A DNA stretch of 64,000 nucleotides from Larix kaempferi (GCA_027924585.1 BSBM01000186.1:8914001-8978000), one strand, 5' to 3'. Shown: positions 11,590 through 23,530, numbered from the stretch's first letter. Program-made: numbers and translations. Notes: generated by a model from the sequence alone, not told the origin.

Positions 11590-12640
11590 CGTAGGGAACA
11601 TGGGTACGAGTATCCGATACGTCTAGAAGTTTTCCCCAAATTTACAGGAAACGACAAGTTGGGAACGGCTATAATATATATTAAGAAAATATAAAAATAA
11701 AATAATTAAAGAAACGTGAGAAGAGAAGAAACATGAGAAGAGAAGAAACATAGAGAAGAAAGAAACATTAACACAAACCATATGACTTAGCTTATCCCTT
11801 ATATTACAGTTGTAACTAGAACCTCTTAGCAGATGGAAATGGCAATAAAATCAAGATTACCATCCACGTCATTGATTATATAAGGTAGACTCTTTCTAAA
11901 GTGGAGACTTTTAGAAGTTATAGTCCCTATATTTGTGGCTATATGTATAAAGTAAGTTTTCAGTTTTGTGCCAACTATGATTAAAATGTATTAGAATATT
12001 ATATGTTTACAAGACATTCTATGCTAGGGTATTTGCAAAGGTGTATAAATAATTAAATTTAAATTATTATAAAATAAAAATCAAGATACTTTTTATTTAA
12101 ATGTAATATATGAATTTAGTTTTAAAGTAAGATTTAAAACTATTTCCAATTAGTTAAAAGTTTATTTTTTTATTCATAAAGTAAATAGTAAAATATATAA
12201 ATTTACTTTCTTTTATTTAATATATAAAAGTCAAAATAGATTTTCATTTATTATTGTTTACGGAAATTGCAATTCAACGTAGGGACAAGTGAATACTCTA
12301 GCATGGGTGGTAGATAGAGATTAGTGCACCAACTCGACAAGGTAGCACGAAATAGACTTTTACTGCAACTTAGTTTTCTATAGAAATTTTTTTGAATCAA
12401 CCATGTATATGTATGGTTGCGAGGCAATAGGAATGTCGTTAACAACCCACATGGCAATCATGAATGCGTGGAAGCGCCTGGTGAAGGGAATGCGCAAGAA
12501 AAAGTCCCAAAGTTCCCAATTTTAGAGGGTAGGAGTTCCCAATAAGTTCACAACCATCCAGAACAGTTCCCACCAAATTTGGAAAGTTTACTGCAAGTTC
12601 CCAAGTTCCATCATTACAACTCCATTGCCCAACTTCCAAG
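11590..12640. other. AT-rich stretch, probable insertion within LTR copy 2
   Basis: Homology to copy 1 stops near 11,586 and resumes near 12,650. The interval contains very AT-rich DNA, a short AGAAGAGAAGAAACAT repeat at about 11,712-11,770, and repeated AAGTTCCCAA words at its right side. ACTGCAGG (about 11,580) and ACTGCAAG (about 12,590) could be an 8-bp duplication of a hAT-type transposon, but no terminal inverted repeats are clear. Confidence 0.3.
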
Positions 12641-14073
12641 GGCTTTTTGTTCTCCACTTCTATACTATAAAACTTCTCATATTGTTTGGTTACTAGTTCT
12701 TATACTATGATTTAGATCTGCAATCTCTTTAAAATTACATTCCAAATCAGATCTTAGTTATAGTTTTACATGCTTAGATCTCAGTACTTCTTAAAAGTTT
12801 ATCTTACATCTAGATCTAGCAATAAATATTCCTTTATGCAAGCTAGTTTAAAGTAGATCTTAAAGTTTGTTCAAAGGAGTTCCACTTAGCGATCTAAACT
12901 TCATATCTAGCAAGTTAAGTGCCTCATTGGCTGCCTTTTAAAGGCTGTCCAAGACCCTTTCAAGGCTGTTCCTCTTAGCAATCTAAACTTCATATCTAGT
13001 TTTGACATAGTAATTTTTAGTATTTTTTCTAACTTGCCCGAATCACTATTAAAGTGATTTTGGGCACCTTTTTGCCACTAATTAGTTTGCTGGTTTTAGC
13101 ATTTTCTTAGCAGGTTTAGAGGCGTTTCGGGCACATTTTTGATAAACCAAGACATCTAGGATCGCCTTGAACCAGTCTCTCTTCTTCTGAGACACTTTCT
13201 CAAAGCTTTGTAACCTCTTTTCTCCAAATCTGTAAGGAGAAAGAGGACTTCTTCTCTTTAAACGTTTATTGTAAAAGCCATAATAAAAGGAGCAAGTGGG
13301 CTACCCGACGTCCACACCCCATCCCACCTGGGGGATTCACGTCACTTTCGTGGTGTGACTGTTTTTCTTTTTGCTTTCCACTATTATTTTATTTGCTAAC
13401 CAGTAGAGTAGATTTGCTTTTAATTAGTTTAGTTTTCTTTCAAGTTTTATGCATCTATTTGCAAGAGTAATGAGCCCGACCTTGCCTTCCCGAATTACTG
13501 AAAGAGCTTGCTCGAGTATGGGAAAAGAGATTCTTGGTCTTTAGTAATTAGCAGAACATTTGAAGGTTGCTTTTCATTTAAATGGAACAAATACTATGCA
13601 CAAATCTCCACGTATGCTCTTGTCTGTCGTTGGCTTGCATAAGCTTTGGAACAACCAGAAACGGGATTTGTTCCACTCAATAAACTTTTGCATACAATTA
13701 GAAAACTCACATTTAATAAAAGCTAGTACCCTTAAACAAACGGAAATACGGCGTCTCAATCTTGACCATTTGTGGGCAAAGTTTACAGTGAAGTGGGAAC
13801 AACTAGATCCTCGTTTGGTGTAGTGTTGGACACACCCTCGCGACTCCGATCTAGCCCACAGTTCACGTGTAGAACCACACTTGGAAATTCCGGACATATT
13901 CCCCATACCTTCTTGGTATATTGGGAATTCCCCCTCCCCGTAATCCATTCATCCATAATAATTAAAAGTGACCAAGAAGCACTCGCACAACATTTCCTTT
14001 TCAGCAGACCCCATTAACACTATTTTGGCACTAGTCTATCAATTTACTATCTTTTGCTTAAACAACTATGTGT

Positions 14074-15920
14074 TGTTAGAGATAGTGGTATCTCGGGATG
14101 TCCTCCATGTTCAGATGCCTAGCATGGAGGTACACTTACTGTATAGGCATCAGGAGGAGGTAGAGGGTGAGATGCACTCTACCAGATGGTTGTTGTTGTA
14201 ATTGTAACTTCAAAAGATATTCTTATGTTTATTATTATTATATTATTATTGTATTTTTATTGTACCTCCGTTGGAGATGTTTTTCCTCCGTTCGGGGATG
14301 TCATTATTATGTTTAGTCATGAAAGGTCATTGAGGTAAAACCTCCATTGTAAGTCGAGGCATTAAATCCCCTAAAGTCAAATGTAAAATGTATTATTAAG
14401 TCCCCTTAGGACAAGTCGGCCCAGTCAGGTTTAGTGAGGCCGACCTAATTGGGAATTAGGTCGCCCAAACATAAAGTATAAATAGAGAGCTTGCTCTCTC
14501 ATTTGGACACACCTCTCACTCACTCAAGTTCGCATAAGCAAGAGAGAGGAGACAAGTTCGCTGAGGAGAAAGAAGAGAGAGCTGCAAAAGACTTCCTATT
14601 TTTGGGTTTTCCATTTTTGTGATATTGTATTAGTGACGAATCTATCTTTGAGGAAGTTGCGGGGTTTTCTCCTTTATGGTTTCCCCGAGGAAAACTATTG
14701 TGTCTATTGTGTTTTGATGTGCTTGTTATTCTTTCAGTTGAAGATCCTAGTTAAATTGAATTAAAGTGCAAACTCTAACAAGATGCACTCTACCAGAAGG
14801 CATGAATCCAACAGCGGATGCATGCGGACCTTTCAGGGTGATCTGCCTCATGCATGCATAATTTTTGCATGCAGACTTTTTAATTAAAAATGCATGCAAA
14901 AGTGAGATTTTGCATGCACTCATATTAGGTTTTTGGTAAACCTAACTGATCAGTCAAATGTTATAAGGAGAGTAGGAGGTCACTGGTAGAGGTTACTTAG
15001 CATCCTTATCAGCAAGAGATCAGTTTGTGAGAGAGGGGCGCATAGTGCATGCAAAGGGCCACTTTCTGAGAGAGAGAGAGGAGCTTTTGCAGTAGGGAGA
15101 GTGACGGGATCTGAGTTGGATCAGCCCTCACTTGATCAGAGGCACTTGGTTGCCAAAGACTGTGGGCTGAGAGAGCTTAACAGTGAGATTTCTACAGAGT
15201 TCAGAGAGAGGGCGACTTGCTGCAGAGGGGGGGAAGTGCTTCCTGAGCAAAGGAGGACGTTTTGGATCCAGATTGAGGCCAGAGCAATTGAGATCAATAG
15301 AGTAGGTCTTCTTCAATGTTTGAAGAAGATCTGTGACAATCAGAGATCAAATCGACAGAGATATGAGCTAGGGCGTTTTTCCGACAGTTGGAGGGAGGTC
15401 GCACTTTTGCATGTAGAGCTATAGGGGCGCATTCTACTTTGAGCAGAGCAAGCTTTCATCCCAGACAGAGCAAATCAGGGCAGTGGAGTATAGGGGGAGA
15501 TAGTACATCCAAAGACGGGCTAAGACAGATCTTCTGAAGTTCAGATCCGAACTGATAGCAGGGGGGGCAAATTTCCCAAGAGCAGCAGTTGCAACTACTG
15601 CAGATCTCGGGTTTCATAACACGTTAGGTTCGGTCATTTGTTTCTGAAAATTTGTATGTACTAAATCTATTCTTACTTTGCTCTAGGCTCGAGAAAGAAG
15701 AAAGCCCCACAGAAAGCTGGTTTTCCCCATTTGGGGTTTCCAGGGTATATCATGAGTTGATGTGTGATTGTTGTTTATTAATTATTTTATTGGTTGAAGT
15801 GTTAAGAGATCTAGTAGTATTTTTGTCTTAAGCCTTTATCGTATTTCTGACTTATAGAGACTCGGATCATTGAGATCTCAGGGCTTCCAAAGTGAGTAGT
15901 GACCTCTGGATAAATTAACA
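14074..15920 (+). repeat. 5' LTR of the copia element (carries an insertion)
   Basis: It matches the 3' LTR from end to end apart from about 590 extra bases after 14,189 and several small indels. The terminal TG...CA is intact. It contains TGCATGCA-type words near 14,820-14,915 and GA-rich tracts. Confidence 0.9.
14189..14781 (+). mobile_element. LTR/TRIM-like insert within the 5' LTR
   Basis: About 590 bp absent from the 3' LTR. It begins GTTGTTGTTGTAATTG and ends CTCTAACA, with a TATA box (AGTATAAATAGAG near 14,476) followed by a CT-rich leader, so it looks like a solo LTR. Flanks fit two readings. Either there is a 5-bp duplication AGATG (14,184-14,188 and 14,781-14,785) with the first T of the LTR lost, or a 19-base imperfect repeat (14,171-14,189 and 14,782-14,800). 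Confidence 0.7.
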
Positions 15921-15933
15921 TGGTATCAGAGCC
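15921..15933 (+). other. Primer-binding site (initiator tRNA-Met)
   Basis: TGGTATCAGAGCC directly follows the 5' LTR terminus. It is complementary to the 3' end of plant initiator tRNA-Met, the usual minus-strand primer of Ty1/copia elements. Confidence 0.92.
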
Positions 15934-15963
15934 CTGGTAAGGGTTAGAGCGGGCATTCACACT

Positions 15964-16394
15964 CAGATCTGCGAGCGGTATACCAGATCTATGTGGAGAC
16001 TCAGTTGGAACTTGGGATATCAGATCTGTGGAGAGAGTGACCAGATCTACGAAATCTGAAGAGAAGGGTTCAGATCTGTGACAGAAGAGATCAGATCTAA
16101 TAGATTTGAGAAATTGGAGTCTAGATCTGAGATAGATCTAGTAGATCAGTGAAGATAGAGACTAGATCTACCAGATATGAAGAGTGGAGCTCAAATCTGT
16201 GGTTGTAGAGGTCAGATCTATCAAATCTGTGATTTTTTAGGATAGATCTGAGATAGATCTATCAGATCTGGCATGAGCAGAGTCCAGATTTGTGGCAGAT
16301 ATATCAGATCTAAAGAGTAGTGTTCAGATCTGTGAGAGCAAAGTCTAGATCTGAAGAGCATAGTTCAGATCTATGAGTGCAGAGACCAGATCTG
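15964..16394 (+). repeat. AGATCT-rich degenerate repeat tract in the copia leader
   Basis: By eye I count 18 exact AGATCT hexamers in about 430 bases, spaced mostly 12-45 bases apart. They sit in a loose unit resembling GAGACCAGATCTGTGAG. The tract lies between the primer-binding site and the first coding remnant. Confidence 0.9.
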
Positions 16395-16629
16395 TGAGAA
16401 AAGAGATCATATTTGGGAGAGTGAACACTAGATATGAGAAAAAGAGGTTTAGCTTATTGACCAGGCACAGACCTATAGGTTGGTTCTGATTCAGAGATTT
16501 TGAATCAACAGTGTTATCAAATTTACAGAGTCATGGCTTCAGGACTTTGTACAGTTATGCATCTAGCTATATGATGGAAATACGAGAAGTGTTCCTCAGT
16601 ATTTCAGAGACAAACTTAGACTGCTATGA

Positions 16630-17967
16630 GAGGTTATTAGTGAGGAGAGTTGGTTCGATGATGTTCAGCTGGAATCAGAATGTCTACTGAAGATGGTTGG
16701 AGGGATGCATGTACCAGAGCAGACAGATTTACCCTCAGTATCAGCTTTAGAGGATGAGGGATATAGTATTGTGTTCCGTGATGGACAAAGGTTTCTATAT
16801 TCAAAGGGAGTGACCTTGGATGCAGCCGTAAGCCATGGCATTAGACAAGGTAAGTTTTACAAGTTGTTGGGTAAGCCTGGATGTGGGTCCAAGGAAATCT
16901 TGGATGCAATTTCAGTGTCAGTGACAAAGGGACAGTGTGGTGCTTCTCTCAAGATGACAATGATAGAGGAGGAGCGTAGATCTTCATATCAAAGTGCAGC
17001 AGCTACAGCCAAGAAGTCTTCCAGTTCAGAGGGAGAAGTTGCAGCAGCAAGGGATGTCTTTGATCCCGGTGGATGCTTGTCCAGAAGTACCTTCCTCGCT
17101 AAGAGGGAGTCTATGGTCAGAGGAGTGGGTAGAGTACGATTTATCCTAGACTTTGGAGAACTTCTGGAGCTATCAGGAGTACTATTCATTCCAGGATTGA
17201 GAGGGAGTATACTCTCAGTGGTAGCATTGGATGTTGACAAGTACTCAGTTGTGTTCTAGAGAGATCTCATATTCACTTATCCAAAGAGAGTTGATCAAGT
17301 CTTGATGGGTCACAGGATCAACAGTGAGTATATGGTTCGAGGTCAGCCCATGTCAGGTGCATCAGGATGGTTGAGTGCATCCTCATCTGAGTCAGAGGAG
17401 GATAGGGAGCGAGATGCTCACAACAGAGATGGTGCTCGGAGGAGTGAATCCTCACAGCAGATGGGTGAGCGAGATGCTTACCATGATGATGAGCTACAGA
17501 GGAGTGATTCTTTTTATCCGATGGATGAGCAAGATGCTCATGATGTTAATGATGTTCAGAGGAGTGAGTCTTTGGACTCAAATCAGATGGATGAGCATGA
17601 TGCTCATACAGGTACCAGCCGTAGATTGAATTGGTAGGAGATGATTGAGATGGATTTAGCTCAGGAGAGAGATGAGTCAGCTCAGAGACAGGAGAAGTTC
17701 ACTTACAGATCAGTGGATTCGCTTGATGGCAATCTTGGAGACTGGCTACAGCAAAGATTTAGAGGGAGTCTGGATCAGAGAGCAGTGACAGAGTCAGTGA
17801 GTGAGCAGGAGGCTTCTTCAGGAGCCATTTTGATGGAGTTGGATCAGGGTACTACCGGTCAGAGTGCAACAATGACAGGTAGGGCAGATGGGTCAGTATC
17901 AGCAGCGAGAGATTTGTTGGATCCAAGCATCAGTGGTTGGACTTCCCTCGATATGAGGGAGTGTTAG
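16630..17967 (+). pseudogene. Copia pol remnant with two pre-integrase-like blocks, interrupted by stops
   Basis: One reading frame is continuous from about 16,630 to 17,967 except for TAG stops at 17,257-17,259 and 17,635-17,637. The first block has SVSALEDEGYSIVFRDGQ, and a second, diverged block has FIPGLRGSILSVVALDVDKY. Both resemble the protease/GAG-pre-integrase region of copia polyproteins, where motifs like YVPGLxxNLLSVSxL occur. After the second block come imperfect repeats rich in S, E, D, R and Q with recurring (R/Q)DAH and QRSES words. The last residues overlap the 3' LTR. No integrase HHCC or DDE motif and no YxDD motif is present. Confidence 0.7.
17951..17961 (+). other. Polypurine tract of the copia element
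   Basis: ATATGAGGGAG abuts the 3' LTR. It is short and interrupted, but is in the position where plus-strand priming occurs. Confidence 0.55.
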
Positions 17968-19164
17968 AGATAGTGGTATCTTGGGATGTCCTCCATGTTC
18001 AGATGCCTAGCATGGAGGTACACTTACTGTATAGGCATCAGGAGGAGTTAGAGGGTGAGATGCACTCTACCATATGGCATGAATCCAACGACGGATGCAT
18101 GCGGACCTTTCAGGGTGATCTACCTCATGCATGCATCATTTTTGCATGTAGACTTTTTAATTAAAAATGCATGCAAAAGTCAGATTTTGCATGCACTCAT
18201 ATTAGGTTTTTGGTAAACCTAATTGATCAATGAGATGTTATAAGGAGGCAAGAGGTCATTGGCAGAGGTTACTTAGCATGCTTATTAGAGAGAGATCAAT
18301 TTGTGAGAGAGGGGCGCATAGTGCATGCAGAGGGCGATTTTCTGGGAGAGAGAGAGAGGAGCTTCCACAGTAGGGAGAGTGAGGGGATCTGAGTTGGATC
18401 AGTCCTCACTTGATCAGAGGCACTTGGTTGCTAGAGACTGTGGGCTGAGAGAGCTTAAAAGTGAGGTTTTTACAGAGTTTAGAGAGAGGGTGACTTGCTG
18501 CAAAGGAGGAGGCGTGCTTCCTGAGCAGAGGAGGACGTTTTGGATCCAGATTGAGGCCAGAGCAGTTGAGATCAACAGAGTAGGTCTTCTTCAGTGTTTG
18601 AAGAAGATCTATGACAAGCAAAGATCAAATTAACAGAGATCTGAGCTAGGGCATTTTTCCGACAATTGGAGGGAGGGCGCACTTTTGCATGTAGAGATGC
18701 AGGGGCGCATTCTACTTTGAGCAGAGCAGGCTTTCATCCCAGACAAAGCAGATCAGGGTAGTGGAGTATAGGGAGAGATAGTACATCCATAGACGAGCTG
18801 AGACAGATCTTCAGAAGTTCATATCCGAATTGACAGCAGGGGGGCGCATTTCAAAGCTCGGGTTTCATAACCCGTCAAGTTCGATCATTTGTTTCTGAAG
18901 AGTTGTATGTACTAAATCTATTCTTACTTTGCTCTGGGCTTGAGAAAGAAGAAAGCCCCACAGAAAGCTGGTTTTCCACAGTTGGGGTTTCTAGGGTATA
19001 TCGTGAGTTAATGTGTGATTGTTGTTTATTTTATTGGTTGAAGTGTTAAGAGATCTAGTAGTATTTTTGTCTTAAGTCTTTATTGTATTTGTGACTTATA
19101 GAGAATCAGATCATTGAGATCTCAGGGCTTCCAGAGTGAGTAGTGACCTCTGGATAAATTAACA
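17962..19164 (+). repeat. 3' LTR of the copia element
   Basis: 1,203 bp, TG...CA bounded, homologous to the 5' LTR without its insert. The TSD TGTGT follows directly. Confidence 0.92.
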
Positions 19165-19463
19165 TGTGTCATGGATTAAACTGTCTCATTTGCTGTTATC
19201 ATAATTCATGTGGTTGCTTTCTTGTTTTAGTAATCTTTCAAAATCCTAGAATTAATTCCATTTTCATGACTTAGCATAAAAGCCATAGTTTTCTTTTCTT
19301 AGGGACCACCCCCCTTGGATTCGCTAGGAGTTGGCCTAGACGGAGGAGTTAAGTGTTGAGTAACAGTATCTCAACTCAAGACTTGCCCCCAAGGACGCAC
19401 CAAGCAGCTTGAAGATTTCTGCCGCGATAACCCCCAGGTGCGTGTCCAGGCGGCAACAGTGCC

Positions 19464-20805
19464 TATTGCTAATACAAGAAGTCCACCCTTGCTCAACTTG
19501 AGCAATTTATGTTTATATTCTATATATCTAATGGTCTTAGACTCCACAAAGGTACAACTGGATTTAACCAAGAGAATGGGGTGAGGAGTATTTTATATAA
19601 TTTCATAATTATAGGAGTATTTGCCTTGCGGAGCTTCCATGATTGTTTTCACCGTTTTCTTGTAATATAGTGATGGTGCAACATTGAAAGAAATTCCATT
19701 TGCATAAAAAAATTAGCAATTGCATTTTCTATTTGCTCACGTTGGGTGTGTTATACGTTTCCATCACAAAATGAGGTCTCTTAGTTTCTTTGTTATCGGT
19801 TCTTATTGAACCAACATTTGCAACTTGGCTTTCATCACCCCAATTTGAGTTATCTTCTTTGTATTGATGTGAAATAAGCAAGCTTTCATGATGAAACCTC
19901 AATATTCTTGATGCTTGTCCCTAGTAAGTACCTCACAGGTTCTAACTCTATACCCTTTTTAGATAACAAATTCCTTCTCATTCTTGTATATTACCTTTAA
20001 ACTCCTTGTTGCAAAAATTACATCTATATAACAAGCGGTCACCTCCTATATTTTTGGCTCTTTTGCTAAACATGGTCACATTTTATCAACAGTGTTGTTC
20101 GGTCCACATTTCTAGCTTCTAAAGTTGGAGCTAAAGTAGATTAAATGGATCCTCCAACAAGTTGAGAGGATTGTGTCATATTTCCATCCTTCACTCTTCA
20201 CATCTCCCTCCTCCCTAAAACGTCCTCAAAGATAACTATTATGCAACAAAAAATTGCTTCCCTCCACCTAAAATACTATGCCATCTAAGCAATCACTTTC
20301 TATTATGAAGATACAACCCACTTAGTTGAGAGAAAACCCACTCTTTTCACTATTGGTTTTGCCCATCACTACTTGTGAAATCTCATTTCTAAGTAATTAA
20401 AATTGAAATGAGGTGTTGTGGTGTATGCACTTCCCTGCTATTACTATCCTTTTTCCACCTTTACAAATTGCCCCCTCTAATTAGTTGGCCCATCATTATT
20501 GGTTGTGCTTCCTACTACAAAGCCTCTAAGAACCTTTCATGTCTCAATCAAGGCCCAAGGATGGATCACTTGATTTGAATGAGCTCTAGTTATCCATAAC
20601 AATTTTATGTTTCACAATCAGGCAAATAATGGGTCCGCTAAAGAGACCCCAACAACTCATCCCCAAGGTGTATCACAAGGTAATGGTAACAACTCTAATG
20701 AAATTCCTATATCTATTTTTGTTTCTAAGTACAATATTATTTGTCACGGGTATTAACACACACTAATGGGGTACATTTTTGTTGCATTGCTCCAGACACC
20801 ATGAT
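19464..20805. other. No gene recognised
   Basis: Low-complexity, stop-rich sequence. The first ~110 bases are the right-hand continuation of the target into which LTR copy 2 inserted. On the minus strand that continuation holds a short open frame near 19,464-19,571 with no recognised family. Nothing else could be assigned. Confidence 0.4.
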
Positions 20806-20871
20806 TTTGTTAGCTTTTGGTAGCTCATAAGGTACTGCTACCTTGGAAACATGCAGGATTATGCATGAGAT

Positions 20872-20990
20872 GTTCATAAGTATTGCATGATGCATATGCA
20901 TGAGATGTGCATGAGGGTTGCATGATGCATGTGCATGAGATCTGCATTTTGCATGTGCATAAGATCTGCATGTTGCATGTGCATGAAAGT
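20872..20990. repeat. CATGCA/TGCATG-rich minisatellite
   Basis: Imperfect units such as TGCATGATGCATGTGCATGA occur about four to five times. Each contains RY-type CATGCA/TGCATG words. Confidence 0.75.
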
Positions 20991-21199
20991 GAGTTAGGGT
21001 TTTTGAACCCTAAAAGTCACCAAAATCCTATAAGAGAGATTAGAGGCAAATGGGGACGCATTCACCTCGAGCACTTGTGAGTAGTGAGTTATCTACATAG
21101 GTTGAGCGAGCTACTGCATGAGGAGGGCGAATCACTGCATGAGTAGAGGGTGCATTCTTGAGTAAAGAAGGGCACATTCTAGAGCAGAGAGAGAGAGCA

Positions 21200-21265
21200 G
21201 AGAGGATCCATCTGAGACAGAGAGGATCCATCTGAGGCAAGAGAGGATCCATCTGAGGCAGGAGA
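21200..21265. repeat. Short tandem repeat (AGAGGATCCATCTGAG)
   Basis: Three consecutive ~21-bp units around AGAGGATCCATCTGAG within the LTR-like region. Confidence 0.85.
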
Positions 21266-22095
21266 TTCATCAGTTGAGGGCTTAGAGATTGAGCACACAT
21301 CAGAGAGGGTGAATCAATACATGAGAGGAGCAAATCCTTGCATGAGAGGGGTGAATGCTTGCATGAGGACAGGGGCGCAACCTTGAGTTGCAAAGGGCAC
21401 AGTTTCTTGTGGAGGGAGGGTGCAGATTTGAGCAAAGATCTAGCACACTTCATCAATGGCAGATGGAGGATACATTAGAGGAAAAGACTGCTTCTATGCA
21501 AGATTGATTCCAGCTACATAGCATTCAGTGACAGAGGGGGCACATTCCTGAGCAGAGGGGGCATACTTCACTAGAGGGGATCGAGCTCAATGATTGAGCT
21601 CATATGTTTGAGAGAGGGGCACCGCCGAGACAATGATCCAGAGGCAGAGGGGCATGAGGCCCTAGTTAGAGAGCAGCTTCAGAGAGAGGCACAGTCAGAG
21701 AGGGGTGCACTCAGTCAGAGGAGCGCATTTCCCAGCTATCCTTCAGAGATCAAACTGGTGCATCAGAGCCTTTGGCTCGAAGATAAGTCTATGTTGGATT
21801 GATCTACTGTACCTATTGTATATTGCTTATGATATAAAAGTTTCTATCTCTCTCACTGGTTTTTCCGGAAGGATTTTTCCAGGGTCAATTGACTGAAAAT
21901 ACTGTGTCCAATTTTATGTGTGATTATTGTTGTTTAAAGAGTAGTATTGATCTCATGTGTTGCAAGTTATAATTTATTATTTTGAGCTATTATATTCTAT
22001 AGGGTTGAGAAATACTTTTAGTATCTTGCATACGGTTAGAGAGACTTGTGACTGTGTTGAGATCAGTGTTTTCAATGAGCCTATCTAAAAATCTA

Positions 22096-23530
22096 TAGAT
22101 TTGGGTGTGGATGAAGGAGGTTTGGGCATGGATGGCATTGCCATAGTGCTAGGACCCTAATTAGATTATTTTTCTTGTTTTTTCCCCAAAAAGTTTACAC
22201 GTGAAGCTACTACTCTCTCATGGTCCTTGGGTTTGTAGGAACTCTTGTTTTGTTCTCCCTTGGTTCAAGTACTATTGCACTAAATAGAGTGCATGTCTCT
22301 ATTGTCATGTTTGGGTAGACTTTCCTGACCTATGCATGCAATTCTAGTCATTACTCAAAAGCATTTCCAAGCCTCTGGGAAGCTTTATCTACCATGAACT
22401 TGAAAGGTTCTTTAATCCTTGCCCTTGGAAGAGGGTATTCCTTAAAATTGGCATGTCTAGAGGACTTACATAATGTGTTAATCCAAGCAAGGGATACCCA
22501 ATACTTGTGTTAGATGCCTGCTACCCCTCATGTTGTATGAGGACCCTTTTTCATAATAATCCAATCAGACTTGGCAATCGGCTTCTAATGACATAGATGA
22601 TTCAGTAAGCAAGTGCAAATGAGGCTAATTTATGGATGCATGCTCTATCCCTGGCATTACACTTATGGCTCGTTAAAACTTCACAGTATCTGTTGAGTGT
22701 GTGATGTCTAGACTCTAGAGGATATAGGCTAGTGTAGAGTTACATGTTCATGAACCTAGAGCCTAACATGATTCTATTGTTTAATGGATTCAAAGCACCA
22801 AAGTTACTTTGATATCACCCAATATTGTGATGACATGTTAGAGAGGGGTCCTAGTTTGTTTGTTGAGGATGCACAGATTACACAACAGATTATTCCTTTT
22901 ACATATTTATATTACTTGGCATGAGGCTGGCACATTTATACAATTTCTTGCACATATAGATGGAGTGCCTAGTACCATTAATCATTTTTGTATGATTCCA
23001 GCATGGTTCAAATTTGTCAGACAGCCATCTTGTGAGAGGCAATTGTCTTTGATTGATCATTGTTGAGGAGACTATATTATTATTCCCCTTACTCATGATG
23101 CTTTAGTCGCTTCTTTCACTGGGTGGTTGCTAAGTGGGTTTGTGTCCTCATCTTAGTTGTTTGTGTCTCATGGAGTGTTCCCTTAGAAGTGTCCCTTTCC
23201 TACACCTACATTTCATCACTTTTCCATCACTTTGAGAAGGTATCATCCATTATTTCATCACATTTCACTTTGTCCCTAGACATAACACACTACACCCATA
23301 TTTTACTACACTCCTTATTCTAGAGGACACATGAGTCATTTCACCCATATCCATGTGATTTCCCCTTCACGATTAACCTTTCAGTTGCCACATTTCATCA
23401 TTTCACCTTCTCCAAGTGTGAACTTGTTAAAGTGGTTTGGGACATTTTATTGTTGATTAATAGAGCCCAAGACCTTAGGTTGAACACCACCCTATTGGCC
23501 TATTTTATTCATAGCTTGTGAACCTTAATT
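22096..23530. other. No gene recognised
   Basis: Only short open frames without family features occur (for example 22,860-23,066 plus, 23,123-23,323 plus). There are no clear repeats, terminal sequences or RNA genes. Confidence 0.4.

Larger units (their letters stand above)
14074..19164 (+). mobile_element. Non-autonomous Ty1/copia LTR retrotransposon
   Basis: Two LTRs (14,074-15,920 and 17,962-19,164) start TGTTAGAGATAG and end AAATTAACA. TGTGT flanks both outer ends (14,069-14,073 and 19,165-19,169). A primer-binding site follows the 5' LTR. The internal region is only about 2.04 kb and contains only fragments of the pre-integrase part of pol. No integrase core, reverse transcriptase or RNase H is visible, so mobilisation would have depended on a related autonomous element. 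It is inserted in LTR copy 2. LTR divergence and internal stops indicate it is not recent. Confidence 0.9.
8732..19458 (+). mobile_element. Long-LTR family, copy 2 (solo LTR with nested insertions)
   Basis: It begins TGTTACC and ends GGCGGCAACA, with GTGCC directly outside both ends (8,727-8,731 and 19,459-19,463). This exact 5-bp duplication defines the insertion despite the 10.7-kb span. A TATA box (TCTATAAAAG, 11,237-11,246) is followed by AATAAA (11,326-11,331). The U5 motif GAGCAAGTGGGCTAC recurs at 13,289. The span is inflated by a retrocopy (9,451-10,881), probably an AT-rich insert (about 11,590-12,640), and a copia element (14,074-19,164). Without them roughly 3-4 kb of LTR remains. 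No internal retroelement genes of this family are present, so it is inferred to be a solo LTR. Confidence 0.8.
20806..22095 (+). repeat. Diverged LTR related to the copia element's LTR
   Basis: It begins TGTTAG like the copia LTR at 14.07 kb and shares, in the same order: CATGCA-rich sequence, TTAGGGTTTTTGAACC near 20,995, a TATA-like CCTATAAGAG near 21,030, GAGAGAGGGGCGCA-type words, and a GAGACTTGTGAC...GAGATC stretch near 22,045 corresponding to the copia LTR 3' end. The right terminus and duplications were not found. A 138-codon minus-strand frame here (21,040-21,456) merely reflects GA-rich repeats. Confidence 0.5.

Noticed and set aside
21040-21456. 138-codon minus-strand frame
   Set aside because: The peptide only reflects GA/CT-rich tandem repeats of an LTR-like region.
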